A stretch of 64,000 bases of DNA, taken from contig NZ_MRBL01000003.1 in assembly GCF_001969855.1 (NCBI RefSeq), forward strand, positions 1 to 64,000. The letters are read 5' to 3'. The translations under genes and the position numbers were made by a program. Within the stretch, counting starts at the first letter, position 1; each line of letters opens with the position of its first letter. A model generated the notes under the pieces. That model searched no databases and was not told the origin of the DNA. It saw nothing but the letters and a program-made list of their open reading frames with translations. Of the stretch, positions 17,046 through 25,763 are shown in pieces. The DNA is from Bacillus haynesii (GTDB taxonomy: Bacteria > Bacillota > Bacilli > Bacillales > Bacillaceae).

Positions 17046-18314
17046 GTGAGAAAGCTATTCTTTATGTTTGTAATTCTGTTTTCAGCTATTTTGGCGCCGT
17101 TTGGAAGTGCGTCAGCAGAGGAAAATAGCGGGAAGAGCTGGATAAGTAAAGCTGATTTACCGGAGGCCAGAAGCGCCGCGGCTACTGCCGTTGTAGATGG
17201 GAAAATTTATGTGATTGGCGGATTTGGGTCGGAAAATGTAGCGACAAATACAACATTTGTATATGATCCTAAAACAAATGAGTGGACGCAAAAAACGGAT
17301 ATGCCTACCAAAAGAGCAGGTGCTGCAGTTGCAGTTGTGGATCATAAAATATATGTGATTGGTGGTAATACATATAACACCAGAAATTATGCAAACACTG
17401 AAAAAGTTGAAATTTATGATTACAAGACTGACACCTGGGAAAGTGGGATCGATGCCCCTGTAAAAAGTTATTTATCTACAGCGGCTGTTATAGATAATAC
17501 GATTCACTTATTTACTCAACAAGAGCCAGGCAAGCCAACGCATTTTGCGTATAACACAGCAACAAAGAAGTGGGAAACAAAATATCGTCAACCTAGAAAT
17601 AATTCAGGTGCAGCAGCTGCTACTGTCAACGGAAAAATATATTATATAGGTGGGGGAACGCATAACAGTGGTGCAGGTATTTCAGGATTTATCTATGAAT
17701 ATGATCCAAAAACAGACAATTGGGTTAAGAAGAGTAACTTAAGAAGTGTGGCCACATATGTATCATCTGCAGTGGTTGGAAACAAAATTTATATTGCAGG
17801 CGGAGCTATAGGCAAAAATTCTGTTACTTCAAAGGTCCAAGTATATGATCCAAAAAGTGATACAGTAGAAGAAATTCAAGATCTTCAATATAAACGGGCA
17901 GGTGCAGCAACAGTTGCTGTTGGAAAGGATTTATATGCAATAGGTGGAAGTGAAAGTGTAAACCTTCGATTGTTGCATACTTCTAAATTTAGGTCTGTTG
18001 AAATGCTGTCACTAGAAGATTCAAAGAATCCGAATGACGACAACCAGGGGAAGACGGATGATACAGATCAATCAGAAGAAGGAAACGCGCTGCTTGTTAT
18101 TACGATGGTAAACGGCCTTCAAAAGGAGTATCAGCTTTCAATAAAAGAAGTGAATGCTTTTTTGAGTTGGTACAAGCAGAGAGATGCTGGAGAGGGTCCA
18201 GGCTTTTATGAAATTGATGAACACGATAACAATAAAGGACCGTTTGAGAGCAAAAAAGATTATGTTGTCTTTAAAAATATTTTGATGTTTGAAGTCAATA
18301 AATATAAAGAATAA
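17046..18314 (+). CDS. Secreted kelch-repeat protein with an extra C-terminal domain
   Basis: 422 aa from GTG 17046, 8 bp after AAGGAG. Signal peptide to about GSASAEEN. Six kelch-type units (about residues 28-330) form a likely six-bladed propeller; four have KIYVIGG/KIYYIGG/KIYIAGG/DLYAIGG-type GG pairs after the VAVVDHK strand. The third unit (TIHLFTQQEPGKP) has lost its GG. An acidic linker with NPNDDNQGKTDDTDQSEEGN leads to an 80-residue C-terminal domain containing AFLSWYKQRDAGEGPGFYEI and KDYVVFKNILMFEVNKY. I do not know its function. Base use looks more AT-rich than the neighbours, which hints at transfer. No B. subtilis counterpart at this site is known to me. Confidence 0.85.
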   Translation: MRKLFFMFVILFSAILAPFGSASAEENSGKSWISKADLPEARSAAATAVVDGKIYVIGGFGSENVATNTTFVYDPKTNEWTQKTDMPTKRAGAAVAVVDHKIYVIGGNTYNTRNYANTEKVEIYDYKTDTWESGIDAPVKSYLSTAAVIDNTIHLFTQQEPGKPTHFAYNTATKKWETKYRQPRNNSGAAAATVNGKIYYIGGGTHNSGAGISGFIYEYDPKTDNWVKKSNLRSVATYVSSAVVGNKIYIAGGAIGKNSVTSKVQVYDPKSDTVEEIQDLQYKRAGAATVAVGKDLYAIGGSESVNLRLLHTSKFRSVEMLSLEDSKNPNDDNQGKTDDTDQSEEGNALLVITMVNGLQKEYQLSIKEVNAFLSWYKQRDAGEGPGFYEIDEHDNNKGPFESKKDYVVFKNILMFEVNKYKE

Positions 18315-18330
18315 TTTTAAAAACAAAAAG

Positions 18331-18370
18331 AAACCTCTTGAAAACTGTCATCAGTTTTCAAGAGGTTTTA
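18331..18370. terminator. Bidirectional terminator between the kelch gene and tagV
   Basis: AAACCTCTTGAAAACTG, loop TCAT, CAGTTTTCAAGAGGTTT: a perfect 17-bp stem with A/T flanks on both sides, serving two convergent genes. Confidence 0.9.
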
Positions 18371-18373
18371 TTC

Positions 18374-19450
18374 TTAATAAGAATCAGCAGGCGATTCAGC
18401 TGAGCTGTCTGTTCCGTCAGCGGTTGCGGAAGATTCAGACGATGTTCCGCTCGAATCAGCAGTTGAGTCCGGGTATAAATGATGGGTCAATTCATTTTGC
18501 ACGTTTGCCAGGTTTTGCTGGTCAGGCTCAAAGTAATAAACATTTGCAATCGTAAGATCCTGTCCTGTGATGTTTAATGTTTTAATATCATCGCCAGCAA
18601 AGCCGCTGTAGATTTGCTGGAGCGCCATGGCCTGTGTGATTCTGAAATTTGTCTCAATGTTTTTGCTTGCTTTTTGGGCAATTGTATCAATTTTAGCGAG
18701 GTTTTGCGGTTTGGAGATTTGATCAAGAGCGGCTTTTAAGATTTGCTTCTGTCTATCGTTTCTCCCGAAGTCTCCCCGCTTATCCTGTTTTCTCATCCTT
18801 GCGTAGGCAAGAGCTTCCTCTCCATTTAGATGCATGTTTCCTTTTTTAAAATAGATTCTCTTCGATTTGGAGACATCGCTTTTTTCGTTAAAATCAAACG
18901 GCACGTCAACATCGATTCCGCCGATTTCATCGATGACATCTTTGAACCCGTCAAAATCGACTGTGGCATAGTAATCAATCGGGATTCCGAGGAAGTCCTC
19001 TACCGTCTCGATTGTTTCATCCTTGCCGCCTTTTGCATAGGCCGCATTAATTTTTGTTTTTGTGCCGGTTGTGTCGCTGGCCAAATGAACCCTTGTGTCC
19101 CGCGGAATGCTCAGCATTTTCATCGACTTCTTTTTAGGATCGAGCGTCACGACAATCAGGGAATCCGTCCGTCCGTGCTCGCCGTTTGTCGAATAATCTT
19201 CAACACCCATAAAAAGAATCGAGAACGGCTTTTTTTGAATATTCACGACATCGTCCCTGAGCTTTGACTTCTCCCCGCGCGCAAGCTCATCATAAGTGCC
19301 GTCAGCAGCGGAAATCGTGTTAATAATTTTATATATGCCCACTCCGCCGATTGCGAGAAGTGCGAGCAGCATAAGGACTATAAACCGTTTAATCAGCTTT
19401 CTCTTTTTATTCTTTTTTTTCCGCACTTTCACTTTAATACGCTCAGCCAT
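18374..19450 (-). CDS. tagV: LytR-CpsA-Psr family wall polymer ligase TagV
   Basis: 358 aa. Very basic N-terminus (KVKVRKKKNKKRKLIKR), one membrane segment (FIVLMLLALLAIGGVGIYKI), then the LCP domain with PFSILFMGVEDYSTNGEHGRTD, LSIPRDTRVHL and YARMRKQDKRGDFGRNDRQ. The C-terminal about 40 residues are Ser/Thr/Asp-rich low-complexity sequence (SSGTSSESSATADGTDSS). It is the yvhJ position of B. subtilis, between tagO and yvyE. It probably shares polymer-to-peptidoglycan transfer with TagU. The low-complexity tail is shed or wall-exposed at best guess. Confidence 0.92.
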   Translation of the reverse strand: MAERIKVKVRKKKNKKRKLIKRFIVLMLLALLAIGGVGIYKIINTISAADGTYDELARGEKSKLRDDVVNIQKKPFSILFMGVEDYSTNGEHGRTDSLIVVTLDPKKKSMKMLSIPRDTRVHLASDTTGTKTKINAAYAKGGKDETIETVEDFLGIPIDYYATVDFDGFKDVIDEIGGIDVDVPFDFNEKSDVSKSKRIYFKKGNMHLNGEEALAYARMRKQDKRGDFGRNDRQKQILKAALDQISKPQNLAKIDTIAQKASKNIETNFRITQAMALQQIYSGFAGDDIKTLNITGQDLTIANVYYFEPDQQNLANVQNELTHHLYPDSTADSSGTSSESSATADGTDSSAESPADSY

Positions 19451-19464
19451 ATGATGATTCTCCT

Positions 19465-20103
19465 TTAATTGTTAAAAGCTTCTTCCAAATAGACTTGAAT
19501 GCCTTCTCTATTCTCACTCTTGCCATTTGTTAATTCGGTTATCCATTCCGTAAATGCCTGTTTTTCGCTTTCCTTGACATACGTTTCAAATTCGACATCG
19601 TCGGCATAATGAATGTCTTTTATTTGATAAGGGGACTCGCGAAGCTCGTTTTCAAGCTTGCCGATCCATGTATAGTTCACAGTGGTGTGCATGACCCGCA
19701 TCAGCTTTCGTTCGACAACGCCGACATGGTTCAGCCCCTCTGACACGGATTTTCCGTAAGCCCGTATCAATCCTCCTGCGCCGAGTTTAATACCGCCGAA
19801 ATACCTCGTCACAACGGCGCATGTATCTTTAAGGTTGCGTTTCTTCAAAACTTCAAGCATCGGAACGCCCGCTGTCCCGCTCGGTTCTCCGTCATCATTC
19901 GCTTTTTGAATTTGATCATTTTCTCCTATGACGTAAGCCGAGCAATTATGCGTCGCATTCCAATGCTGTTTTTTTATGTGATTGATAAAGTTCTGTGCTT
20001 CTTCTTCAGTACTGACGCGGCTCAAGTGGCATATAAACCGGGATTTTTCAATCACGATTTCATGGGTCCCTTCACCTGCAACAGTGAGATAACTTTGCAG
20101 CAT
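19465..20103 (-). CDS. yvyE: YvyE, IMPACT/YigZ family protein
   Basis: 212 aa. The N-terminal UPF0029 domain shows FICHLSRVSTEEEAQNFI, NATHNCSAYVIG and NDDGEPSGTAGVPMLEVL, then VTRYFGGIKLGAGGLIRAYG, all hallmarks of the family. A DUF1949 domain forms the C-terminus. Eukaryotic IMPACT regulates Gcn2; the bacterial role is not established, although ribosome or RNA binding is suspected. It is co-directional with tagV, 14 bp before it. Ribosome site AGGAGGTAAG precedes the ATG. Confidence 0.92.
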   Translation of the reverse strand: MLQSYLTVAGEGTHEIVIEKSRFICHLSRVSTEEEAQNFINHIKKQHWNATHNCSAYVIGENDQIQKANDDGEPSGTAGVPMLEVLKKRNLKDTCAVVTRYFGGIKLGAGGLIRAYGKSVSEGLNHVGVVERKLMRVMHTTVNYTWIGKLENELRESPYQIKDIHYADDVEFETYVKESEKQAFTEWITELTNGKSENREGIQVYLEEAFNN

Positions 20104-20325
20104 GCCTGCTTACCTCCTGACAAGCCATGCGGCTGTTCTCCTAAATATCGAACAGACTTAGAATTTTGGCGCATATTTTGTTATGATTAAATAGAAATGG
20201 ATCGGTAACCATAAAAAAACCAAAAAACCAGAATACGCATTCTTTCATTATAATTCGACACGAATTTCAGTTCAATGAAATTTATAATAAAACTAAATGA
20301 CAATGCTGTTACGGAGGGAAAATGG

Positions 20326-21483
20326 GTGAGTGTTTCCAAAATGGACTCCAAAGTTTTAGATTCAATCATTATGAAGATGTTAAAAACGGTTGACGGGAGC
20401 AAGGATGAGGTCTTTCAAATCGGAGAGCAGTCCCGTCAGCAATACGAAGGCTTGGTAGAAGAGCTGAAACAGATTAAACAGCAGGTCAACGAAGTCATCG
20501 ATCTTGGCGACAGGTTGGAAGTGCATGCCCGCCATGCGCGGAACCGCTTGTCAGAGGTCAGCAGAAACTTTCATAAATTCAGTGAAGAAGAGATTCGCGA
20601 AGCTTATGAAAAAGCCCACAAACTGCAGGTTGAACTGACGATGATCCAGCAGCGGGAAAAGCAGCTGAGAGAGAAGCGTGATGATCTGGAACGGCGCCTT
20701 TTGGGGCTTCAGGAAATCATCGAGCGTTCAGAAGGGCTTGTCAGCCAGATTACCGTCGTCTTAAACTATTTAAATCAGGATCTGCGTCAGGTTGGCGTTC
20801 TCCTTGAAGATGCGCAGGCCAAACAGGACTTCGGCCTGCGGATTATCGAAGCCCAAGAGGAAGAAAGAAAAAGGGTCTCAAGGGAAATTCACGACGGTCC
20901 TGCGCAAATGCTGGCCAACGTCATGATGAGATCTGAGCTGATCGAACGCATCTTCAGAGACAAAGGAACAGAAGAAGGCTTTCAGGAAATTAAAAACCTC
21001 CGGCAAAACGTCAGAAATGCTCTTTATGAAGTCAGAAGAATCATTTATGATTTAAGACCGATGGCTTTAGACGATTTGGGATTGATACCGACGCTCAGAA
21101 AATACTTGAACACGATCGAAGATTATCATGGAAAAGCAAAGATTCATTTCCAATGCATCGGTGAATCCGAAGAGAGAAGAATAGCACCGCGGTTTGAGGT
21201 GGCACTATTCCGGCTTGCACAGGAAGCAGTGACAAACGCCTTAAAACACTCCGAATCAACTGAAATTCATGTTAAAGTAGAAGTGACAAAAGATTTTGTG
21301 ACGCTGATTATCAAAGACAATGGAAACGGCTTTGACTTAAAAGAAGTAAAAGGCAAGAAGAACAAATCTTTCGGTCTGCTAGGTATGAAAGAAAGAGTCG
21401 ATTTGCTCGAAGGCTCAATGACAATCGATTCGAAAATAGGTCTTGGGACATTTATTTTGATTAAAGTTCCACTGTCTTTGTAA
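20326..21483 (+). CDS. degS: DegS, sensor histidine kinase
   Basis: 385 aa from GTG 20326, 7 bp after GGAGGG; this gives exactly the B. subtilis length, whereas an in-frame ATG at 20275 lacks a ribosome site. A cytoplasmic protein: long coiled-coil sensor part (about 20-180), then HisKA_3 with the phosphorylated His in RVSREIHDGPAQMLANV, then HATPase_c with NALKHSES, DNGNGFDL and GLLGMKERV. DegS phosphorylates DegU and so controls exoenzymes, competence, motility and biofilm genes. Confidence 0.97.
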   Translation: MSVSKMDSKVLDSIIMKMLKTVDGSKDEVFQIGEQSRQQYEGLVEELKQIKQQVNEVIDLGDRLEVHARHARNRLSEVSRNFHKFSEEEIREAYEKAHKLQVELTMIQQREKQLREKRDDLERRLLGLQEIIERSEGLVSQITVVLNYLNQDLRQVGVLLEDAQAKQDFGLRIIEAQEEERKRVSREIHDGPAQMLANVMMRSELIERIFRDKGTEEGFQEIKNLRQNVRNALYEVRRIIYDLRPMALDDLGLIPTLRKYLNTIEDYHGKAKIHFQCIGESEERRIAPRFEVALFRLAQEAVTNALKHSESTEIHVKVEVTKDFVTLIIKDNGNGFDLKEVKGKKNKSFGLLGMKERVDLLEGSMTIDSKIGLGTFILIKVPLSL

Positions 21484-21514
21484 AGATAATTGTAAAATAG
21501 AGACAAAAGACATA

Positions 21515-21543
21515 TTGACCATAAAAGCGGTGTGTTTAACAAT
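21515..21543 (+). promoter_or_regulatory. Candidate degU-proximal promoter
   Basis: TTGACC (21515-21520), a 17-bp spacer and AACAAT (21538-21543) lie in the 81-bp degS-degU gap. B. subtilis degU has extra promoters in this gap, one activated by DegU-P. The assignment here is by position only. Confidence 0.35.
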
Positions 21544-21564
21544 GAGAATGGGGAGGCGTAGCTT

Positions 21565-22254
21565 GTGACTAAAGTAAATATTGTAATTATTGACGATCAT
21601 CAGTTATTCCGTGAAGGTGTCAAACGGATTTTGGATTTCGAACCTACCTTTGAGGTAGTGGCCGAAGGAGACGACGGAGATGAAGCGGCTCGCATTGTCG
21701 AGCACTACCATCCTGATGTTGTCATCATGGATATTAATATGCCGAATGTGAACGGAGTAGAAGCGACAAAACAACTGGTCGACTTGTATCCGGAATCAAA
21801 GGTTATTATTTTATCCATCCATGATGACGAAAACTATGTTACACATGCATTAAAAACAGGAGCCCGCGGCTATCTGCTGAAAGAAATGGATGCCGATACG
21901 CTGATCGAAGCCGTGAAAGTGGTAGCCGAAGGCGGATCTTATCTGCATCCTAAGGTTACGCATAATCTTGTGAATGAATTCCGCCGTCTTGCAACAAGCG
22001 GTGTATCATCTCACGCTCAGCATGAAGTGTATCCGGAAATCCGGAGACCTCTTCACATTCTTACAAGAAGGGAATGCGAGGTTCTCCAGATGCTGGCGGA
22101 CGGAAAAAGCAACCGCGGAATCGGCGAATCATTATTTATCAGTGAAAAAACGGTTAAAAACCACGTCAGCAACATCCTTCAAAAAATGAATGTAAACGAC
22201 AGAACGCAGGCTGTTGTTGTAGCCATTAAAAACGGCTGGGTAGAAATGAGATAA
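21565..22254 (+). CDS. degU: DegU, NarL-family response regulator
   Basis: 229 aa from GTG 21565 after GGGGAGG, the same length as in B. subtilis. The receiver domain has [11 protein letters not shown], the phosphorylated Asp in [13 protein letters not shown], and a Lys in GYLLKEMDA. The C-terminal LuxR-type helix-turn-helix shows [21 protein letters not shown] and [16 protein letters not shown]. It acts with DegS. Unphosphorylated DegU supports competence through comK and, with SwrA, flagellar fla/che transcription; swrA is also in this window. Ends at a terminator. Confidence 0.98.
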   Translation: MTKVNIVIIDDHQLFREGVKRILDFEPTFEVVAEGDDGDEAARIVEHYHPDVVIMDINMPNVNGVEATKQLVDLYPESKVIILSIHDDENYVTHALKTGARGYLLKEMDADTLIEAVKVVAEGGSYLHPKVTHNLVNEFRRLATSGVSSHAQHEVYPEIRRPLHILTRRECEVLQMLADGKSNRGIGESLFISEKTVKNHVSNILQKMNVNDRTQAVVVAIKNGWVEMR

Positions 22255-22373
22255 AGGTGGACTTGCCATAAGGCAGGTCTTTTCTTTTGGCAGAAAATCA
22301 AACTTTATAATGAAAAAAGCTGCTTTTTCTTTTAAAATAGAAAAGAGTATCTTTCATAAGGAAGGTTTATTTC
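22222..22373 (+). other. degU 3' end to yviA leader
   Basis: After the degU terminator the stretch is AT-rich with GAAAAAAGCTGCTTTTTCTTTTAAAATAG near 22310-22342, a short AAAAAGC/GCTTTTT repeat and a TAAAAT -10-like element. A yviA promoter here is plausible but no clear -35 was found. Confidence 0.25.
22260..22286 (+). terminator. Intrinsic terminator of degU
   Basis: GACTTGCC (22260-22267), loop ATAA, GGCAGGTC (22272-22279), then TTTTCTTTT. Confidence 0.85.
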
Positions 22374-23216
22374 ATGAAAACAGCAGTAGTAACAGACAGT
22401 ACGGCATATATACCTAAAGACCTGCGCGATCACTACAATATTTATATGATACCTCTCAATGTGATCTTTGGAGAGACTTCATACAGGGAAGAGATCGATA
22501 TGAGCTGGAAGGACTATTACAAAGAAGTAAAAGCTCACGAAAATCTCCCGACGACTTCCCAGCCCGCGTACGGCGAGCTGATTTCTCTCTATGAAAAGCT
22601 CGGAGAAACATATGATGCGGTTATCAGCATCCACCTTTCCAGCGGCATCAGCGGAACATTTAACAGCGCTGTATCAGCAAGCGGTATGCTGGATGGAATT
22701 AAACTGTATCCGTTTGATTCGGAAATCAGCTGCATGGCTCAAGGTTTTTATGCGATCGAAGCGGCTGAGATGGCGGAAAAAGGAGCGGCTCCGGAAGAAA
22801 TCATTCGCCACTTGGATCATATGAAAACCTCAATGAGGGCTTATTTTATGGTTGACGACCTTTCACATTTGCAAAGGGGAGGACGTCTGAGCGGCGCCCA
22901 GGCTTTTGTCGGAAGCCTTTTAAAAGTAAAGCCGATTTTGCATTTTGAGAACAAGCTGATCGTTCCCTACGAAAAAATCCGGACGAGAAAAAAAGCGATG
23001 AACCGTTTATTTGAGCTTTTTGGCGAAGATGCCGAAAAAGGAAAGCCGCTGAGAGCGGTTGTGATTCATGCCAACCGTGAAGAAGAAGCCGATCAAATAA
23101 TCGAAGAATTGTCGCAGAAATATGCACATGTCGAATTTTATAAAAGCTATTTCGGGCCTGTGATCGGCACCCACCTTGGTGAAAGAGCAATGGGTATCGC
23201 CTGGTATACAGTATAA
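22374..23216 (+). CDS. yviA: DegV-family fatty-acid binding protein YviA
   Basis: 280 aa, DegV fold. Conserved features: VVTDSTAYIPKDLRD at the start, PTTSQPAYGELISLYE, ISIHLSSGISGTFNSA with the Thr/Ser that hold the carboxylate, FMVDDLSHLQRGGRLSGAQAF and HLGERAMGIAWY at the end. DegV proteins bind fatty acids, some as the substrate carrier (FakB) of fatty acid kinase. Whether this one serves a kinase is not shown. It is a single-gene unit between degU and comFA with its own terminator. Confidence 0.93.
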   Translation: MKTAVVTDSTAYIPKDLRDHYNIYMIPLNVIFGETSYREEIDMSWKDYYKEVKAHENLPTTSQPAYGELISLYEKLGETYDAVISIHLSSGISGTFNSAVSASGMLDGIKLYPFDSEISCMAQGFYAIEAAEMAEKGAAPEEIIRHLDHMKTSMRAYFMVDDLSHLQRGGRLSGAQAFVGSLLKVKPILHFENKLIVPYEKIRTRKKAMNRLFELFGEDAEKGKPLRAVVIHANREEEADQIIEELSQKYAHVEFYKSYFGPVIGTHLGERAMGIAWYTV

Positions 23217-23221
23217 AAGCC

Positions 23222-23252
23222 AATCTCCGTTTTGCAAAACGGAGATTTTTTC
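23222..23252 (+). terminator. Intrinsic terminator of yviA
   Basis: AATCTCCGTTTT (23222-23233), loop GC, AAAACGGAGATT (23236-23247), then T-rich sequence; a 12-bp perfect stem. Confidence 0.9.
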
Positions 23253-23311
23253 TTTTTCAACGGTTTTGGAGGGAGATTTTTAGATTTTGACTGTTTTACA
23301 AGAAACCATGG

Positions 23312-24733
23312 ATGATAGATACTAATGGCAGATTGGAGGTGATTCACATCGAACATCCGGCCTTCTATTCCCGTGAATTACGGTCATGTTTGGAGCAGCG
23401 ACACCTTCTGAAAAGCGAACTTCCTTTTCCGGAATCTGTCATTGATTGGCATATCCAAGAAGGCTTGATAAAAACGGAGGAAGGTATTAAAAAAACGAAG
23501 AAAGGCTTTATTTGTTTGAGGTGCGGCCAGCACGAACACTCATGTTTCGCCCGGTATCCTTGCTATAGATGCAGTAAATGCTGCGTGTACTGCCGATCCT
23601 GCGTCATGATGGGCAGGGTGAGCGAGTGTACGCCTCTGTTGACGTGGCACGTGCATGGCAGACATGAATGGGCGCCTGTTCATACGGAGTGGAAAGGCGC
23701 GCTTTCAGCCGGTCAGGAAAAAGCGGCCAAATCCATTAGCGATGCTATACGAAGGAAAGAGGAACTGTTGGTCTGGGCGGTTTGCGGGTCGGGGAAAACA
23801 GAACTTCTCTTTCAAGGGATCGAATTCGCGCTGAACAACGGCTTGACAGTATGTATCGCCACTCCGAGAACGGACGTCGTGCTCGAGCTTGCTCCTCGGT
23901 TTCGTCAAGCCTTTCCAGGGGCGGAAATTGCCGCTTTATACGGAGGGAGCTCAGACGTTGGGGCTCTCTCGCCGCTTATCATTTCAACTACCCACCAGCT
24001 GCTCCGCTATAAAGAAGCATTTGACGTGATCATCATAGATGAGGTGGATGCTTTTCCGTATTCTTTTGATAACACGCTGCAATACGCTGTTAAAAAATCG
24101 GCAAAATGGCAAAGCGCTCACATCTATTTAACTGCCACGCCTTCAGCGGATATGAAAAAAAGGGCTGAGAGCGGAAAGCTGGACACCGTCCGTATTCCCG
24201 CGAGATTCCACCGCAGTCCGCTGCCTGAACCTATGTTGATTTGGTCCGGAAATTGGAAAAGGAGTTTGAAACGAAGAAAAGTTCCTTTTCGCCTCAAAAA
24301 ATGGCTTTTTAAGCACCAGGAACTGCAGCATCCGGTTTTTTTATTCGTTCCCTCTGTCCCTGTTCTTAAATCCGTGGTCAGTCTGCTGAAAAAGGAAACA
24401 TTTCGCGCTGAAGGAGTTTATGCCGAAGACCCTGACAGAAATGAAAAAGTGAACCAATTTAGGGAAAGTAAGCTTGAGGTGCTAGTGACAACAACGATTT
24501 TGGAAAGAGGAGTGACCGTCAAAAATGCGCAGGTTGGAGTGCTGGGGGCAGAGTCGGAGGTTTTTACCGAAAGCGCCCTCGTCCAAATGGCCGGAAGAGC
24601 CGGCAGGCATCCCGAGCACACAGCTGGAGACGTCTGTTTCTTTCATTACGGCAGGACAAAGCCGATGAATGCAGCGCGGCGTCATATTCAAAATATGAAT
24701 AAAATGTCTAAAAAGGAAATGTTGATTGACTAG
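23312..24733 (+). CDS. comFA: ComFA, DEAD-box-like ATPase for DNA uptake
   Basis: Up to 473 aa. An N-terminal zinc finger has CLRCGQHEHSC and CSKCCVYCRSC (about 70-100). The helicase core shows WAVCGSGKTE (Walker A), ATPRTDVVLELAPR, IIDEVDAFPYS (DEVD box), YLTATPSADMK, TTTILERGVTV and QMAGRAGRH. ComFA helps pull transforming DNA through the ComEC channel. The start is uncertain: ATG 23312 has no ribosome site, while GGAGGTG at 23335-23341 is followed 7 bp later by ATC 23348; GTG 23339 lies inside that site. First gene of comFA-comFB-comFC. Confidence 0.93.
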   Translation: MIDTNGRLEVIHIEHPAFYSRELRSCLEQRHLLKSELPFPESVIDWHIQEGLIKTEEGIKKTKKGFICLRCGQHEHSCFARYPCYRCSKCCVYCRSCVMMGRVSECTPLLTWHVHGRHEWAPVHTEWKGALSAGQEKAAKSISDAIRRKEELLVWAVCGSGKTELLFQGIEFALNNGLTVCIATPRTDVVLELAPRFRQAFPGAEIAALYGGSSDVGALSPLIISTTHQLLRYKEAFDVIIIDEVDAFPYSFDNTLQYAVKKSAKWQSAHIYLTATPSADMKKRAESGKLDTVRIPARFHRSPLPEPMLIWSGNWKRSLKRRKVPFRLKKWLFKHQELQHPVFLFVPSVPVLKSVVSLLKKETFRAEGVYAEDPDRNEKVNQFRESKLEVLVTTTILERGVTVKNAQVGVLGAESEVFTESALVQMAGRAGRHPEHTAGDVCFFHYGRTKPMNAARRHIQNMNKMSKKEMLID

Positions 24734-24787
24734 TCTGATATTCATGGTAAAGTATACCTATGAATATAAAATGAGGAGCGGTGCCGG

Positions 24788-25072
24788 ATGCTAGTCAATG
24801 CCAAAGAAGCTGTTTTGGAAGAGTTGTTTGATCAGTATATCGATCAGTTGCACATGAGATGTACGTGCAGCAGGTGCAGGGAGGATGTGCTCGCCTTGGC
24901 TTTAAATGCAGTAAAACCGCAATATGTAACAGATGAGTCGAAGCTGACTTACATAAAAGCAGAGCTCGTTGACAAACAAAAGAATACATCAATGCTCGTC
25001 ACCTTGGCTGAAGCTGCCAGAAAGGTGAATGACAACCCGCTTTGCGAAAGCAATCGAAAAGGGAGGGAATAA
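24788..25072 (+). CDS. comFB: ComFB, late competence operon protein
   Basis: 94 aa from ATG 24788 after GAGGAG. The protein shows VLEELFDQYIDQLHMRCTC, a Cys cluster (CTCSRCREDVLALALN) and LNAVKPQYV, as in ComFB proteins; Cys residues suggest a bound zinc. In cyanobacteria related proteins bind cyclic di-nucleotides; in B. subtilis comFB is not essential for transformation. It ends one base before the proposed CTG start of comFC. Confidence 0.9.
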   Translation: MLVNAKEAVLEELFDQYIDQLHMRCTCSRCREDVLALALNAVKPQYVTDESKLTYIKAELVDKQKNTSMLVTLAEAARKVNDNPLCESNRKGRE

Positions 25073-25073
25073 A

Positions 25074-25763
25074 CTGAATTGCTTAATTTGTGAAGCGTCT
25101 CTTTTAGATTCTCTCTCATGGCATGCTTTTTTCTTTTTACGATCAGAAGAGAAAATATGCAGGGCATGTAAAGAGAACTTTATCAAGATCAAAGGAATCG
25201 TGTGCTCTAAGTGCGGACGGCCCCAGGAGAGCGAAGAGCTGTGCGGTGACTGCGCAAAATGGGAAGCTGATCCGTTAACCCGCTCTCTTTTGAGGCAAAA
25301 CCGCTCTGTCTATCTCTACAATACCTTCATGAAAGAAGTCCTTGCCCGTTTTAAGTTCAGAGGTGATGCTGAACTGGTCTTCGCTTTTGCTCCTTCATTT
25401 ATCAATACTTTCAATCAATACTGTCGCCGTACCCCTGCTGTTTTAGTTCCGATACCTCTCAGTGAAGAACGTAAAGTGGAGCGGGGGTTTAATCAGGCGG
25501 AGCGGCTTGCTTCCTTATTAAAAAGACCCGTTATTCATCCATTGATCAGAATCGAAAATGAAAAACAATCCAAAAAAAGCAGAAAAGAGCGGATTAAGCC
25601 AAAAATCGTTTTTAGAACCGAAAAGGGATCAGTAAAGAATCTGGATATCATATTGATTGACGACTTGTATACGACAGGGGCGACCCTTCATCATGCCGCT
25701 GATTGTCTGATGACATCCGGAGAAGCAAAATCTGTATCATCATATACATTAATTCGAAGCTAA
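25074..25763 (+). CDS. comFC: ComFC, phosphoribosyltransferase-fold competence protein, probable CTG start
   Basis: 229 aa if CTG 25074 is the start. It lies 6 bp after GGGAGGG and aligns with Met1 of B. subtilis ComFC (MICLLC against LNCLIC). The alternative, ATG 25029 inside comFB, has its ribosome site too close. Zinc-ribbon pairs CLIC...CRAC and CSKCGRP...CGDC at the N-terminus, then FKFRGDAELVFAF, VPIPLSEERKVERGFNQAERLA and the PRPP loop ILIDDLYTTGATL. It binds ComFA and is thought to bind single-stranded DNA during uptake. Its TAA stop forms part of the next promoter. Confidence 0.9.
   Translation: MNCLICEASLLDSLSWHAFFFLRSEEKICRACKENFIKIKGIVCSKCGRPQESEELCGDCAKWEADPLTRSLLRQNRSVYLYNTFMKEVLARFKFRGDAELVFAFAPSFINTFNQYCRRTPAVLVPIPLSEERKVERGFNQAERLASLLKRPVIHPLIRIENEKQSKKSRKERIKPKIVFRTEKGSVKNLDIILIDDLYTTGATLHHAADCLMTSGEAKSVSSYTLIRS

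Noticed and set aside
20275-20325. 17-residue extension of DegS
   Set aside because: A strong GGAGGG-GTG start downstream gives exactly the known length; the extra residues have no ribosome site.
22846-23223. 125-codon minus-strand frame inside yviA
   Set aside because: Shadow of a well-recognised DegV-family gene; no ribosome site.
23222-23300. ComK boxes (AAAA-N5-TTTT) before comFA
   Set aside because: A/T-rich strings are present, but spacing does not match two clear boxes and they overlap the yviA terminator; not enough to call.
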